64,000 nt of DNA from Camellia lanceoleosa (lineage: Eukaryota; Streptophyta; Magnoliopsida; Ericales; Theaceae). Each line of letters opens with the position of its first letter. The first letter of the stretch is position 1. The DNA is taken from the NCBI GenBank assembly GCA_025200525.1, contig CM045762.1:127849752-127913751 (forward strand). The letters are read 5' to 3'. The notes beneath the pieces are model-generated. The model saw only the letters and a program-made list of their open reading frames with translations. It did not search any database and was not told the DNA's origin. The position numbers were made by a program, and so were the translations under genes. Below, in pieces: positions 41,520 to 53,579 of this stretch.

Positions 41520-43782
41520 TGTAACGCCCTCAAAATAATACATAAACCCATTACTCTAGACATGCATTGATATAAGAGAAATCAACCAATTCCATTCATC
41601 AGAGTGGTTCTTACAACTGTGTTACATGTTAACAACAAAAGCAAATGCCCTATAGGCTTACAGCTTTCCAAGTCAACACTTGGTTACACAAGAGAAGAGT
41701 ACTAACTCTATACAAAATAAGCCCTCGGCTTGATATACATGTAATACAAACAAAATAAACCAAAAAGAGTCCTCAACTCTCAACATCATCCAAGCTATGT
41801 CGTTGGAGGTGGCATGCTACCTGTACCTGAAAATGATGTCCCATAAAGGGTGAGCCAACGCCTAGTAGAGATATGCTAAACACAATATGAGCAATAACTT
41901 AGACATTAGCAATTGATAAATGTATAATACCCATAAATCAATTCATACACCATTTTCATTACATGACAACTGTATTCATGTTTCATTTCATTTCCCATTT
42001 CTTATCAAGTTCACAATTTGCAACACCGGCTCAGAACCTGGCCAACAACTTATATGAGACAAGTAACTCATATTAAACGTTTCCCATTTTACGCTAGATA
42101 AACATACAAGCCATATCAGTACTTCGATAGATAAGCATATAAGCTATATCAACATTTAAATAGATAAGCATATAAGCTGTATCCACACTTCAACAGATAA
42201 GCATATGAGCTATATCAACACTTCCATAGATAAGTATAAGAGCTATATCAACACTTCCATAGATAAGCATAAGAGCCGTATCAACACATTAACTGACAAG
42301 CATATGAGCTGTATCAGCGGAGTCCATCCCCTATCTTCTCCTAAACAACATCCGATTTAGAGGTCCATCCGCTATCTTCCCCTAAATCGTGGAGTACATC
42401 CCCTATCTCCTCCCACACACACACAATGTATATACATATAAGTCATATACACAATCAATCAATACATAACGTTAATGTATTCTATCAACCATCACACTCT
42501 ATGACATGTCCAATTGATTAGTTTTAGTTTGCCTAATCATCATGCATTGTCTACAACAATCAAAACTACCCTCCATCGATAGCCCAAGCAATTATTTTGA
42601 AACAGATAATAAAAGCCCCAACAGATAAAATACCAATGTTTTCAAAAGTGAGTGATTTAATAAATCCAACTCCACTATTCTACCATATAATGAACCAATT
42701 TCATTATCTCCAACTCAATTCCATATTTTCTCAACAAAGTCATTTATTACACTAATGACCCCAACATACCCAAGCATGGCATATTTCCCTTTATTCTCAA
42801 CATTGACTCCAAGAGCCAATATTACCAACAACATCATCCGCCCCTTTTTAGAAGCCTAAATACATGTTTATGGTTCAAAATTATCAAAAACCCTCTTTTC
42901 AAAAATATACATTTGAAACCCTAGTTTCCAAAACTCAAAAACATTTATACAAAAACTCAATATCTAGGCTAAAACTCATAAGAGTGAGTAGGAATCCCTA
43001 CCTCAAATTTCGGAGCCCAAGGAAGAAGATGAAGAAAACCAAAATACTCCAAACTCCAAGATCCACTGATTAAAACGAAGCCCTCGACGATCAAGACAAC
43101 TTTTACAAAGGCCAAAGGAAAGGAAAGCACTCTAACTAAATCAAACCCTAGAGAGAAGGGAGTTTCTAGAGAGAGGGGCTCTCAAAATGTCTTTTTAGAA
43201 AGTAAGAGAGAGATAGTGAATGTAAAAAGTGATTTCAAAAAGCCTAACTAACTTCTGATATACGACATTCCCGCTCGAGCAGAAAACACAACGCTCGAGC
43301 GTCAGGAAGAAAAAACTGGGTACGCTCGAGCTCAAGAAGGCCCGCTCGAGCGCCAAGACACAAGGGCACAACACATTCGCTCGAGCGTGAAAAACCAGTC
43401 CGCTCGAGCGCAATATTCCTCCTCCTAGAACTTACATCCAAGATGCATTGTCCGCTCGAGCGCCAACAAGCCCGCTCGAGCACGACCCGCTCGATCGTAG
43501 GAAACCCGCTTGAGCGTAAAAATCACACTTGTAGAAGTTTTGCAGGGACACAAAATACTGGAAAGGTGTAAACCCCGCTCGAGCACAAGAAGACCAGCTC
43601 AAGTGGACCATCCAAAAACTAAGCAACAACAATGGGAGCCATAACTCTATCAACCTGAATCAACCAAGCCCAACACATCCTAAAACTCAAACGAATCGAT
43701 TTAAAGGATGCCAACAAGACAACTTCACGGAATCGAGTCCAGAATACAACTAAATAGTAAAGGGACAACCGTGATCGGTATA
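41520..43782 (-). repeat. 5' LTR of the chromovirus
   Basis: 2,263 bp, starting TGTAACGCCCTC and ending GATCGGTATA. The 33-bp array has seven units here against six in the 3' LTR. Palindromes of GCTCGAGC type include the pairs 43273/43293 and 43324/43344, both 20 bp apart, and extend to about 43600. Confidence 0.93.
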
Positions 43783-43787
43783 ATATC

Positions 43788-44266
43788 AGTTGCACATCCA
43801 AGTTGTGTACTTTTTTTTTGGCTGTAACCACCAGTTGTGCTACTTCGAATGATCAATACAACTACTTCGAAAGTTCTGTTCATTAACCATTGTGTTCTTT
43901 GAAGACTCTCTACATCGTTGGTTTTGTTCATTAATTGGATATCTTCTTCAGCTTTGCTTCGAAGACGTTTTGTTCTAATATTTGGTGAGATCTATTCCTC
44001 TTATTGTTGTGATTAGTTCAAATTCACCTGAAAGTGTTGGTGACACTTTCGTGTTTCTTCATAATTCGTTTAAACAAACTAGCAATAGTGGAATCGGATT
44101 TGTCTCATGGATGTACCTCAAATTAAAGGGAACAATGTAAATCAAGACCGACTGTTGGTTTGACAAAAATACTTGCGGGAGGAAAAAAAAAACCGATTAT
44201 TGGTTTAACAAAAATATCTTTGAAATATTATGTAGGTTCATTACGTGTGGTGTGTATTCATATACA
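43788..44266. other. Interior of the non-autonomous element, middle part
   Basis: Between two inserted elements. It contains repeated TTCGAA-type motifs (CTACTTCGAA, GCTTCGAAG) but no gene. CCGACTGTTGGTTTGACAAAAAT and its close copy CCGATTATTGGTTTAACAAAAAT (44149-44212, given here by their cores) form a short direct repeat. Confidence 0.45.
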
Positions 44267-44271
44267 CTTGG

Positions 44272-46824
44272 TGTCACACCCTAAACCCGGGTATGACCGG
44301 CCGTGGCCCACAGGGCCTTAGCCCAAGGCACATGTAAGCCTAAACACGAATCCATAAACTCAATCCAGTGATAATTGACCAGTAATAATTGACCAAAACT
44401 CAATCTAGTGGCATGCCACAATTATAAACGGCATAACCAACCATAATCAATACCATCCAAACTTATGGGATATAAACAACCCACATATCAAAACAATCCT
44501 AAATGAATCCCCATAAAAATAAAAATAAATATGCACAAACTTGACATAACAATCTAAAACAAAATATATGAATGTCCTAGAGGTCCATGCAATTGAGTCC
44601 CCGCTACATCATGAGTCCACTCTAAGTCCTTCTAACACCTGGAAATGATAAACAACTAAGTCAGCTGATAGCTTAGTGAGTAGCAACATGGATAGTAAAT
44701 ACAGTTTTGAAAACAGGGTTCAATTCCAAAATAAAAATATATATCACAGAAACTAGATTGGCATACACTTTTGATAAACATAATTTGTTTCAAAAAGAAA
44801 GTTCCACAGTTCAATAGTTAAAATACTCATATCTCTCAAGAATATGATAAATGACATTTTTCACTTAAAACATATTACAACATTACATCAATAATTTTAT
44901 GGGTACCAAGAATAACAAATAGCATGCCACACAATTCTCAAGGCAATAAGCCTGTTGGATCCAATATCGAACCAAGAGTCATCCCCAGGGTGGCAACCTG
45001 GGCCTTTTCTCTAAGACGATTCAATTGAAGGTCACCTAGCCCAACCTAGGTCTTTTCCTTACAATCGTTGAACACTAGAGTCATCATGGCCCAACCCGGA
45101 TCTTTTCCCTAGTGGCCAGAGTCACCACACATAGTGGAATAATTTTCCTGGACTAAATATACAGATGGTCCCGATAATCAATACAATTCGGTTTCGCAAA
45201 ACATGGTAGTTCACCATTATAAACATGAGACCATAACAAATAGTTTACAGCATGCCAGGTTTACATATGTTTCAGAAATAATTTAATTCCATTGATACTA
45301 TAATAATTTATCAAAACAGTTTAGTCTGGAAACAACTTTCTAAAAATTCAGGGTAGGGGAACATTTATAAAATATGTAGCATGTAACTACTCACCTGAAA
45401 ACGGAACAATGTAATCCTCGAATAGAGTATAAAAGTTCAACTAGTGTCCTGAACCAAGTATGAAAACTACACGTCACTACTAATTTAAAAATACTAAAGA
45501 ACAAGAACTAAGTAACCCCAAACTAAAGTGTACTAACACAGCTCAACCCAACTCACAGTTACTCTTAAATATTACATAAGCTCATGTTCTTCAAGGTCTA
45601 AAATTACCCAAGACATGGGTTCAAATCGAAACTTAATTAAAAGTAATTTTAAGATAAAATAGAGTTTTAAACAAGTTTTCCCAATCTATTTGCTAACTTT
45701 GAAAATTACAAAACCCACTTCACGCTGTTCGAAAAATTCCAAAACCCTCCAGATATCAACTAATATATCCTAAGTTTCAAACCCAATTGGTTTACTTGAT
45801 TTCCTTATCAAAATAATTATTTACAATTAATTATGCCCAAACAGGTTGTTTTCTGCAGCACTTTAAAGAAATTAATGGTTCTCTTAGTATACACGAGCAA
45901 TCAATGTAAGGCTAAAAATGTAAGAAACTAGACTCATAATTGGCTCTAATGACACCAATTTGATAATTTTCGGATTTATACCCAAAGAGAACGACGCTTC
46001 CGAAGTTATTGTTTTACCCCAGTTTCTGGACATATCTGAACGCACCAGTTAATATAGATTTTGACTCCCAAAAATTATGAGAAAATTCTAATATGTAATT
46101 AATCTACTGTAAAAATTTCAATTCAAAATTCATCCGTTTGATATGATTTCTCAATTTTTTAAAGTTTGTGGTTCTATGCAGAATTCTTATCTAACGACTT
46201 TAGCTGCTTAATTCACTTTAAAATTTTGCATGATAATAATATACACAGAATACTATCCCAATCAGCCAATCCATTCATTTTTCTTCCAACAACTCACAAC
46301 ACCCACATGCACCATAACTATGTATACAACATACTATAATAGAACAAGAACAGATTTATTGTTACCTTAGAGTTGTTGAGCCATAAAGGTGCTTTCTCTC
46401 CCTCTCTCTTTTCTATCTCTTGCTCTCTCTTCCTCTCTCACGTTGCTACTAGTTGCCGCTGCTGCTATAGTGTTGTTGGGAACCCTAGGGTTGTTATATA
46501 TATATATATCTAAACAAAACTCTAAATAATTATCCTTTGTTTCATATTATTTTTTTTTCTCTCACCATTAATTTAAATAAAATATGACTATTATTATATC
46601 AAAATATACTTACTAGCTTGTCCCCTCTTTTTTTTTTTTTTAAATAATAAATCTTACCTCTAAATTAAATACTTTCACCGTAAATTTATTTTAGGTTTAA
46701 AATTAATTAAAAGACCCTCTAACAACATTTAATTTGCACTTAAAGATTCACAAGCAAAATATTTGAGATTGTAAAATAATTATTATTGAATTATTTATTT
46801 TATTTGTATATTCGGGTTCTCACA
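44272..46824 (-). mobile_element. Solo LTR of a second Ty3/gypsy-type family, 2.55 kb
   Basis: TGTCACACCC at the left edge and GGTTCTCACA at the right, with a perfect 5-bp TSD CTTGG at 44267-44271 and 46825-46829. There is no interior or second LTR. Several copies of a 50-60-bp phrase with CCTAGCCCAACC(T/C)(A/G)GG and TCTTTTCC lie at about 44960-45125. A CT-rich, (TA)n-containing stretch at 46390-46510 may be the promoter/leader region of the LTR. Orientation is inferred from the GGGTGTGACA end typical of such LTRs. Confidence 0.85.
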
Positions 46825-46829
46825 CTTGG

Positions 46830-47230
46830 AGTTGATACAAAGTAGTGTGTCACTAGTGCTATTACTATTAGTAGCTTCAAAGAGATTTTTGTTTCATTAC
46901 CAGCAGCTTCGAAGTATGGATTTGGTTGCTCTATGTTGCTTCGAAGGTGTTTTACAGTTACTTCAAAGGTTCTCGGTGTCATTAGTCAGGTTCTTTGGTT
47001 AAGTCATTTTGCTTCAAAGGTTATTTGGATGATTATGATTACTTGCTTTTGAAACTCTACAAGGCTTTAAAGCATACCATAGGACAAGAGAAGTTTTGAA
47101 TATGTGCCACTCTTTGAATATATAACTTGGTAATTAATTAATTACCAAAAAAATGCCTATTTTGGCATCATAATTATACAACTCTTAAATAATTCAAGAA
47201 GATTCATTCTTAAAGAGTTGCATTTGGTAA
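46830..47230. other. Interior of the non-autonomous element, right part
   Basis: Continues the sequence of 43788-44266 after the CTTGG duplication. TTCGAAG/TTCAAAG motifs recur about every 30 bp (46874-47030). No gene is seen. Confidence 0.45.
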
Positions 47231-47901
47231 TGTTGGCACCATAAAATACTATTATTATTAGTAGTAGTAGTAGTAGTAGTATTGTTATTATTTTCAGGGC
47301 ACGTGACATCCTCTTATTTATTTGGAAGTTAAAAGAAGTTATGGAGATGATGGAGAACATGAATGACAAAGTGGATGAGTGGAAGGACACGTGGCAAGAC
47401 AAGGATGAAGATGGAAGAAATGTATAGTTACTAAGTAGTTATTGCTGTATTTTTTCCTCTATAAATAGTCATTCATGGCTACATTTTATAGGGCCAGAAC
47501 TCAAATTAAAGACAATTGATTTATATTTTTTGTCATTTATATTTCCTATATTTTATTTTATGTACTTCTTTTTCGAAGCATTTATTTTTAGCTCTTCCTT
47601 TTTGAAGCATTTTATGCACTTCTTTTTCAAAACATAGGAGTAGAGATAAGTAATTGTTACTTTGATTGTTCATTCAATCACCAGATTGTTCACTCAATCA
47701 TCTTTCTTCGTCTCCCTCATTCTTTTGTTAATTTTTCTTTTCTCTATACTTGGCAATTTTGAAGTCCTTTTCATTAAGGCAAAAGAACTGTCAACATAAT
47801 CGCTTGATAATTAGCTTGAATTTAATCTGTAAGGATTTTTCAATCCTTGCTAGCGTGCTCGCATTTATGATATTTTCTTTCGTAGGAAAAATAAGCGAAC
47901 A
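47231..47901 (+). repeat. LTR (right) of the non-autonomous element
   Basis: Partner of 32105-32758 with many substitutions. The microsatellite near the start has changed to TTA plus (GTA)n (47250-47292) and accounts for much of the length difference. The TATA-like TCTATAAATAGTC is at about 47458. Confidence 0.9.
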
Positions 47902-47906
47902 GTAAT

Positions 47907-49225
47907 ATAGCTATATTTGTTAGGAAAAAAATTGTGAAATAGTGTATTGTTCTCCTATCAACTTATGTTCAATACATATATATACATGTCATACAAATAA
48001 GTGTCCACAACAAACATTTTCAATAATAAATCAAGACTTTGCGAAACACCTCCATCACGACAATAATTGTATTTTTTTTTTTTGCACTCACAAAAAAAAT
48101 CACATTATTGATGGAAAATAGATTTTGAAATTCATAACAATATGATATCGCGTCAAACTCTTACTCATCAAAATATTTTTATTACAATGAGTTATAATGG
48201 TGGGTAAGAAAAAAAACAAGAAGATGGTGAAACCAAAACTATAGAAGATTTATTGAAACATGCTCTCTAAGCAAAGTTAGACAAGCTAAAGAAGGAATTG
48301 TTCTATCTGTTGTAAAGTTCAAGAAAAATAATGTACCTCATGCACATATTTTAGTCAAATTACAAGGGAAAAAAAAAAAAATCAAATGATGCCCAAATAT
48401 TATCGCAACAACTTAATGATATAGAAAATAAGTACATCAAATAAAAAGTTTCAATCAAATTTTATTATATGCTGATTACTTACAAGTGCCATAATAAATT
48501 ATGTAACTTGACAGTTTCATAAAAGTGATCTTACAAACACTTGTAAGTATAGATCTATAAATATCGTGAAAATAATTATGAAATTTCTATATCGATTGAA
48601 GTAATAAGTTACAATATCATTCCATTTTCCTAAAAAAATTATTCCACATTTTCTACATAAATGAAAATATATTAATGACAAATATTATATTTTTCATCAT
48701 GTAAGATATTTGTGACACAGTAAACGAGACTTAACAACTCTTGATGTACAATAATATATTACATATTGATATTAATGCATTCTTATACCAATAGTATGCA
48801 AATAATATGCAATAGCGAGTTTAACAAATTTGCATTATGAGATAAACTATTATAGAAAATTATATAATTGTGCAATTAATGTCATACCTTCAATTGTATT
48901 ACAAGTACGGATTATGAAAAATTGAAGTGGGCAGTTGATAGAAAAAAATTTGTGTAATACTATATATTTAAATGACTTGCTTATTGTTTATTATTTAAGA
49001 TAAGATTGTGATCTTAACATTCTAACTATAAAATTAATATTTTATAAAATTTCTCATTTATCATTTCAATTCTCCAATTGAGTATGTATTCATTTCTTAC
49101 TTAGTTGTATTTTAGATATAAATCAATTTACCCATACAAGTCTCCGTACTTTGTATACATATCACATATCAATTTAAGAGACACGCATAATTATAGTATT
49201 AACAGTTGATAAAAAATCACGTATC
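47907..49225. other. AT-rich stretch without gene
   Basis: No protein-like frame. By position it should be the remainder of the possible Helitron. Phrases such as GATAAACTATTATAGAAAAT are unremarkable. Confidence 0.4.
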
Positions 49226-49254
49226 ACGTGCAACGCATGTGCCAAACTACTAGT

Positions 49255-49495
49255 TTTATATGTGTTATGCTTTTAGGGATAAAATTGTAAAGTTAATCAA
49301 TTTAGCGAGTTAATTTCAACCAACTAAATGATAATTTTTTTTGGTAACAAAACCCTATTGGCTTTGTGAATTGAACCACATTGACACAAAATCTAAAATT
49401 AAGAGTCAAAATTGATTAAATTGAAAGCGTAGAGACCAAAATGACACAAGAAGCAAAATGTATGGACAATTGATTTCATTTGCCCCTATTTTATT
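49255..49495. mobile_element. Relic of the Mutator-like MITE family
   Basis: The reverse complement of 49385-49495 (GGGGCAAATGAAATCAATTG, then CTTCTTGTGTCATTTTGGTC) parallels the ends of 15601-15989. The left half is strongly diverged, so termini are not exact. Seen by eye only. Confidence 0.45.
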
Positions 49496-49719
49496 AATTT
49501 CTTACTCATAATTAAATTTTTTTTAAATGCCCTTTTTGTCTAGTAGACTTTTTTTTTTTTTGGGGGGGTGAATAATCGAGTAGACTTTTATATTGGAGGA
49601 ATTGCATTTTAGTGTAAATATTGAAAAATAATTACAAATTGATGATAAATTTTATCAATATTAATAATTAAAATTATAAACTTCTTCATACATATCTAAT
49701 AATTTCCCAACTTTCCACT

Positions 49720-50099
49720 GAAGGGTATAAACAGTTCTTTCATTTCCCTTATTCCTAAGAGGGATAATCCAACAGGGCTATCTGACTATAGACCTAAGCT
49801 TGGTGGGCTCAATCTACAAGATCATAGCAAAACTGTTGGCAAATAGACTGAAAACTATGATGCCACATATCATAAGTGAGTCTCAGTCTGTGTTCTTAAG
49901 TGGAAGAAATATTCTAGATGGGGTGCTAATTGCTAATGAGGATGTTGATGGATGGGAGAAAGCCAAAAAGAAGGGAGTGCTTATTCAGTTGGATTTTGAA
50001 AAGGCATATGATTCCATTAATTGGGGTTTTTTGTTCCCTATGATTTCTAAGTTTGGGTTTGGAGCTAAGTAGACCAATTGGATTAAGGAGTGTGTAACA
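49720..50099 (+). pseudogene. LINE reverse transcriptase, N-terminal part
   Basis: Reads SSFISLIPKRDNPTGLSDYR, then after a frameshift LVGSIYKIIAKLLANRLK, SQSVFLSGRNILDGVLIANE and GVLIQLDFEKAYDSINWGFL, the first conserved RT blocks of plant L1 elements. LDFEKAYDS holds the first catalytic Asp. A TAG interrupts at 50070 (GAK*TNWIKE). The segment breaks off at the solo LTR insertion, right before the continuation at 52308. Confidence 0.88.
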
Positions 50100-51789
50100 T
50101 GTAACGCCCTCAAAATAATACATAAATCCCATCATTTTAGACATGCAGTGGTATAAAGAAATCAACGCCTTTCCATTCATCAGAGTAGTTCTTACAACAA
50201 TGTTACATGTTAACAACAAAAGCAATTGCCCTATAGGCTTACAGCTTTCCAAGTTAACACTTGGTACACAAAAGAAGAGTACTAACTCTATACAAAATAA
50301 GCCATTGGCTTAATATACATGTACTACAAACAAAATGATTAAAAACAAAGTCTTCAACTCTGATATCCATCCAAGCTAAGTCCTTAGAGGTGGCATGCTA
50401 CCTGTACTTGAAAACAATGTCCCATATAGGGTGAGCCAACGCCCAGTAGGGATATGCTAAACACAGTATGGGCAGTAACTAAGACATTAGCAATTGATAA
50501 ATGTTTAATTCCCATAAATCAATTCATACACCATTTTCATTACATGACAACTGTATTCATGTTTCATTTCACTTTCCATTTCTTACCATTTTCACAATCT
50601 ACATCAACGGCTCAGGACCTGGCCAACCACTTATATGAGAAAGTGGCTCATATCAAACGTTTCCCATTTTACAATAGATAAACATACTAGTTGTATCAAC
50701 ATCTCAATAGATAAGCATACAAGCTGTATCCACATTTCAATAGATAAGCCTATTAGCTATATCGACACTTCCAAAGACAAGCATATGAGCTGTATCAACA
50801 CTTCCATAGATAAGCATATTAGCTATATCAACACATTAACTGACAAGCATATGAGCTGTATCAGTGGAGTCCATCCCCTATCTCCTCTCAATCAGCATCC
50901 GGTTTAGAGGTCCATCCCTTATCTTCCCCTAAACCGTGGAGTACATCCCCTATCTCCTCCCCCACACACAATGTATATACATATAAGTCATATACACAAT
51001 CAATCAATACATAATGTTAATGTATTCTATCAACCGTCATACTCTATGACATATCCAATCGATTATTTTTAGTTTGCCTAATCATCATGCATTGTCTACA
51101 ACAATCAAAACTACCCTCCACCGGTAGCCCAAGCAGTTATTTCTAAACAGATAATAAAAGCTCCAACAAATAAGATATCGATGTTTTCGAAAGTGAGCGA
51201 TTAAATAAATCCAACTCCATCATTTTACAATATAATGAGCCAATTTCATTATCTTTAACTCAATTCCAAACCACAACATTTTTCCCAAATTAATTATATC
51301 AATTAATTCATATTACAACTTAGGGTTTTCTACCCTTTTTTTAACAAGAACCCCATGGTCCATAAATCAACGACCAATAACAATGACACCATATTGAAGC
51401 CCAAAATACATATTTAAGAATCAAAATGATAAAATCCCCATTACACATTTCAAAACCCTAGATCCCAAAATCATACCATTTAACCAAATGCTCAATAATC
51501 TAGGTCACAACCCATAAGAGTGAGTAGGAATCCCTACCTTAAATTCAGAGCCCAAGGGAAGAAGATGACGAAAATGAAGATGCTCCAAATCCCAAAATTT
51601 TCAGATTAGAGGATAGCCCTTGACGATCCACACAACTTTTACAAAGGCCCAAGGTGAGGAAATCACTCTAGCTAGATCAATCCTAAGAGAGAAGTTAGGT
51701 TTTAGAGTGAGGTGTTCAACAATGGAGTTTTGGAAAAGTAAGAGAGAGAAGAGGATGTGAAAAAGTGATCCAAAAAGTTGGATCTCGGC

Positions 51790-51801
51790 TTTATATAAAA
51801 G
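51790..51801 (-). promoter_or_regulatory. TATA box of the chromovirus-type LTR
   Basis: CTTTTATATAAAG on the minus strand, 8 bp downstream (element orientation) of the last palindrome at 51809-51816. This order, palindromes then TATA, argues that the palindromes belong to the promoter. Confidence 0.6.
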
Positions 51802-51808
51802 TCGCCCC

Positions 51809-52117
51809 GCTCGAGCGTGGAAACCCCCGCTCGAGCGTCACTCACAGAATCCCACTCGAGTGTCAAAAATCCCGCTCGAGCGGCAGATACACACTTGCAG
51901 AACTTTTTGCTGAACCAGGTCCCCGCTCGAGCACAAAACTCCCCGCTCGAGTGTTACACACGAATTCACGCTCGAGCGTCAAAACTCCCGCTCGAGCGTC
52001 CAACACTGCAAAAGAAATACTGGGAGATGGAAAATCACGCTCGAGCGTCAGAACTCCGGCTCGAGCGGAGAAGCAACAAAGAAGGTCCCGCTCGAGCGTC
52101 AAAAACTCCGCTCGAGC
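51809..52117. promoter_or_regulatory. Six pairs of CTCGAG palindromes, 20 bp apart
   Basis: GCTCGAGC (or one-base variants ACTCGAGT, GCTCGAGT) starts at 51809/51829, 51854/51874, 51925/51945, 51970/51990, 52039/52059 and 52090/52110. Every pair is exactly 20 bp apart. Steps between pair starts are 45, 71, 45, 69 and 51 bp. Spacer sequences inside pairs are not all alike, so the fixed spacing is not just copy-paste of one unit, although tandem duplication contributed. Confidence 0.85.
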
Positions 52118-52307
52118 GTAAAGGCAAAAATTTGGGCAACTACTCTTGGTTTCTAAGTTCAGCCAACCTGTAACAAACCTGCCCAACACATTCTATAACT
52201 CAAATACAAAGTACAAAAGGATGTGAATAAGCTATAAGGAACTACTAACATCTACGGAAACAAGTCCGGATCACCGTACACAAGGGGTAAAACTCGGGAT
52301 CGCTATA

Positions 52308-53565
52308 TAACAACTGCAAGGGTCTCAGTGCTTGTCAATGGATCTCTTATTGAAAAGTTTAGCCCACAAAGGGGTCTAAGACAAGGAGACCCTTTGTCCC
52401 CTGTTTAATCTAGCAGCAGAAGGTCTACATATGTTGTTGAACAAAGCTTTTGAGTTAGGCCTGATTAAAGGTGTAAAGGTAGACTATGATGGTGTGTTGT
52501 TAACTCATCTACAATTTGCAGATGACCTATTATTATTCTGTGAAGCTAAGGTGGATAAGGTAAGGAAGTTGAAAAGGGTGCTAAGGTGCTTTGAAATCAT
52601 GTCTGGCCTGAAAATAAACTTTCATAAGAGTGTTGTATGCGGTGTGGGTGTTTCTAAGAAGATGATGACCGGTTTTGTTGCAGAACTGAATTGTAAAATC
52701 AAATCATTACCTCTCAGTTATCTAGGGTTGCCATTAGGAGCTAACCCAAGGAAGAAAGCTACTTGGAAACTAGTTGTGGACAAAATCAAAAGAAAACTAA
52801 CTGGTTGGAAAAGGAAGATGTTGTCTTTTGCAGGGAGGCTAACACTTGTTAAAGCAGTAACGTTAGCATTGCTAGTGTTTTATTTGTCATTGTTCAAGAT
52901 GCCTGAAGGGGTTGCTAGAGAGTTGGAGAAGCTTCAAGCTACATTCTTATGGGGTGGTTTTGAACTAGAAAGGAAAATTCATATGATCAAATGGGTGGAC
53001 TTGTCTAAAAGAGTGGATTAAGGAGGATTGGGCATTAGAAAAATAAGGGATGTGAACAAGTGTTTGCTAATTAGATGGTGGTGGAGGTTTGGTAGTGAAA
53101 ATGATGCTTTGTAGAAAAGAGTAATTTGCAGCAGATATAAGATGGAGGTGGGTGGTTGGATTCCATCTAATAGCTACTCGGCAGCCAGGAAAGGGATCAT
53201 TTCTGTTGCTGAACAGTGCAATAGTCTAAAGGATTTTTATTTGAATAATTTTCATTTGAAGGTTAGGGATGGAAGGAGGATCAGGTTTTGGTCTGATACA
53301 TGGTGTCAGTTTGCTTATTTGAAGGATGAATTTCCAACTCTGTATAGGTTGTCTATGGAAAAAAAGGAATCATGGAGAGTACTGGTTGATAAGAAAATTA
53401 TAGTTGGTGATTGGTCCCTAGCATTTAGAAGGGAGTTATATGAATGGGAGGAGCAGGAGCTAGATAAGCTTCTTAATATCTCTTGGTGGCTCCTACAATG
53501 TGTCCAGAGTGTGCTGACCGGCCTGTATGGTCAGCCTCACCTTCTGGGGTTTTAAATGTAGTAGC
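52308..53565 (+). pseudogene. LINE reverse transcriptase, catalytic centre to thumb
   Basis: Begins with [20 protein letters not shown], frameshifts within GDPLSP...LFNLAAEGL, then carries the catalytic LQFADDLLLFCEA, the thumb regions (LSYLGLPLGANPRKKATW, LTGWKRKMLSFAGRLTLV, KAVTLALLVFYLSLFKMPEG) and a partly conserved end (GGLGIRKIRDVNKCLLIRW, WWRFGSENDAL). The FADD motif copies RNA into DNA at the nicked target. Stops at 53018 (KRVD*GGLG) and 53113 (DAL*KRVICSRY) and loss of frame near 53500 inactivate it. The piece ends at the CACTA insertion. Confidence 0.9.
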
Positions 53566-53579
53566 CACTACAAGAAATT

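Larger units (their letters stand above)
33868..43782 (-). mobile_element. Tekay-like chromovirus (Ty3/gypsy with chromodomain), 9.9 kb
   Basis: LTRs 33868-36110 and 41520-43782 flank a 5.4-kb interior, with a perfect TSD ATATC at 33863-33867 and 43783-43787. On the minus strand: LTR, primer-binding site, gag with two CCHC knuckles, protease, RT, RNase H, integrase, chromodomain, polypurine tract, LTR. The LTR ends are TATA...TTACA in element orientation, a non-canonical TA...CA pair. The order and chromodomain define a chromovirus; the Tekay-type assignment is from protein wording and LTR style. LTRs differ at six substitutions and one indel in the first 185 bases. Stops, frameshifts and a lost integrase Asp make it inactive. 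Confidence 0.93.
32105..47901 (+). mobile_element. Old non-autonomous LTR retrotransposon (net 3.3 kb) hosting two other elements
   Basis: LTRs at 32105-32758 (654 bp) and 47231-47901 (671 bp) start TGTTGGCACC. The first ends AGCCAACA and the second AGCGAACA. A perfect TSD, GTAAT, lies at 32100-32104 and 47902-47906. The interior holds the chromovirus 33868-43782 and a solo LTR 44272-46824. Without these and their TSDs only 1,994 bp of interior remain, and I see no gag or pol in it. The LTRs are clearly more diverged than those of the inner chromovirus, as expected for the older host. After the 5' LTR comes TTTTTAGCACGCCTAGCGGG, the degenerate start of an interior; strand is inferred from that. 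Confidence 0.9.
32045..49253 (+). mobile_element. Possible Helitron split by an LTR element
   Basis: The 3' side is fairly clear: CACGTGC-AAC-GCATGTG (49226-49242), a hairpin with one G:T pair, lies seven bases before CTAG at 49250-49253, followed by T. The proposed 5' end, TCTATAATACCATATC at 32045 preceded by A, is the best TC start I could find and is not certain. Between them sits the GTAAT-flanked LTR element (32105-47906). Without it the Helitron would be about 1.4 kb, with no Rep/helicase frame. The 3' end could also belong to a shorter element with an eroded start. Confidence 0.35.
50100..52307 (-). mobile_element. Solo LTR of the chromovirus family inside the LINE
   Basis: 2,208 bp, TGTAACGCCC ... 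GATCGCTATA, with perfect TSD TAACA at 50095-50099 and 52308-52312. It is the same family as 33868-36110 and in the same orientation. It keeps the cleanest promoter region: twelve palindromes in six exact 20-bp pairs and an intact TATA box. It splits the LINE RT just before the [12 protein letters not shown] block. Confidence 0.93.

Noticed and set aside
50635..50907. 90-residue frame with repeated DKHTSCI/DKHMSCI
   Set aside because: It follows the 33-bp tandem repeat (11 codons) of an LTR, starts anywhere and is not kept in the other LTR copies.
51765..52189. Frames of about 110 residues rich in ARAS/SRSS/LERD on both strands
   Set aside because: They arise from the CTCGAG palindromes, which read alike on both strands; the same region in 35589-35919 gives broken frames.
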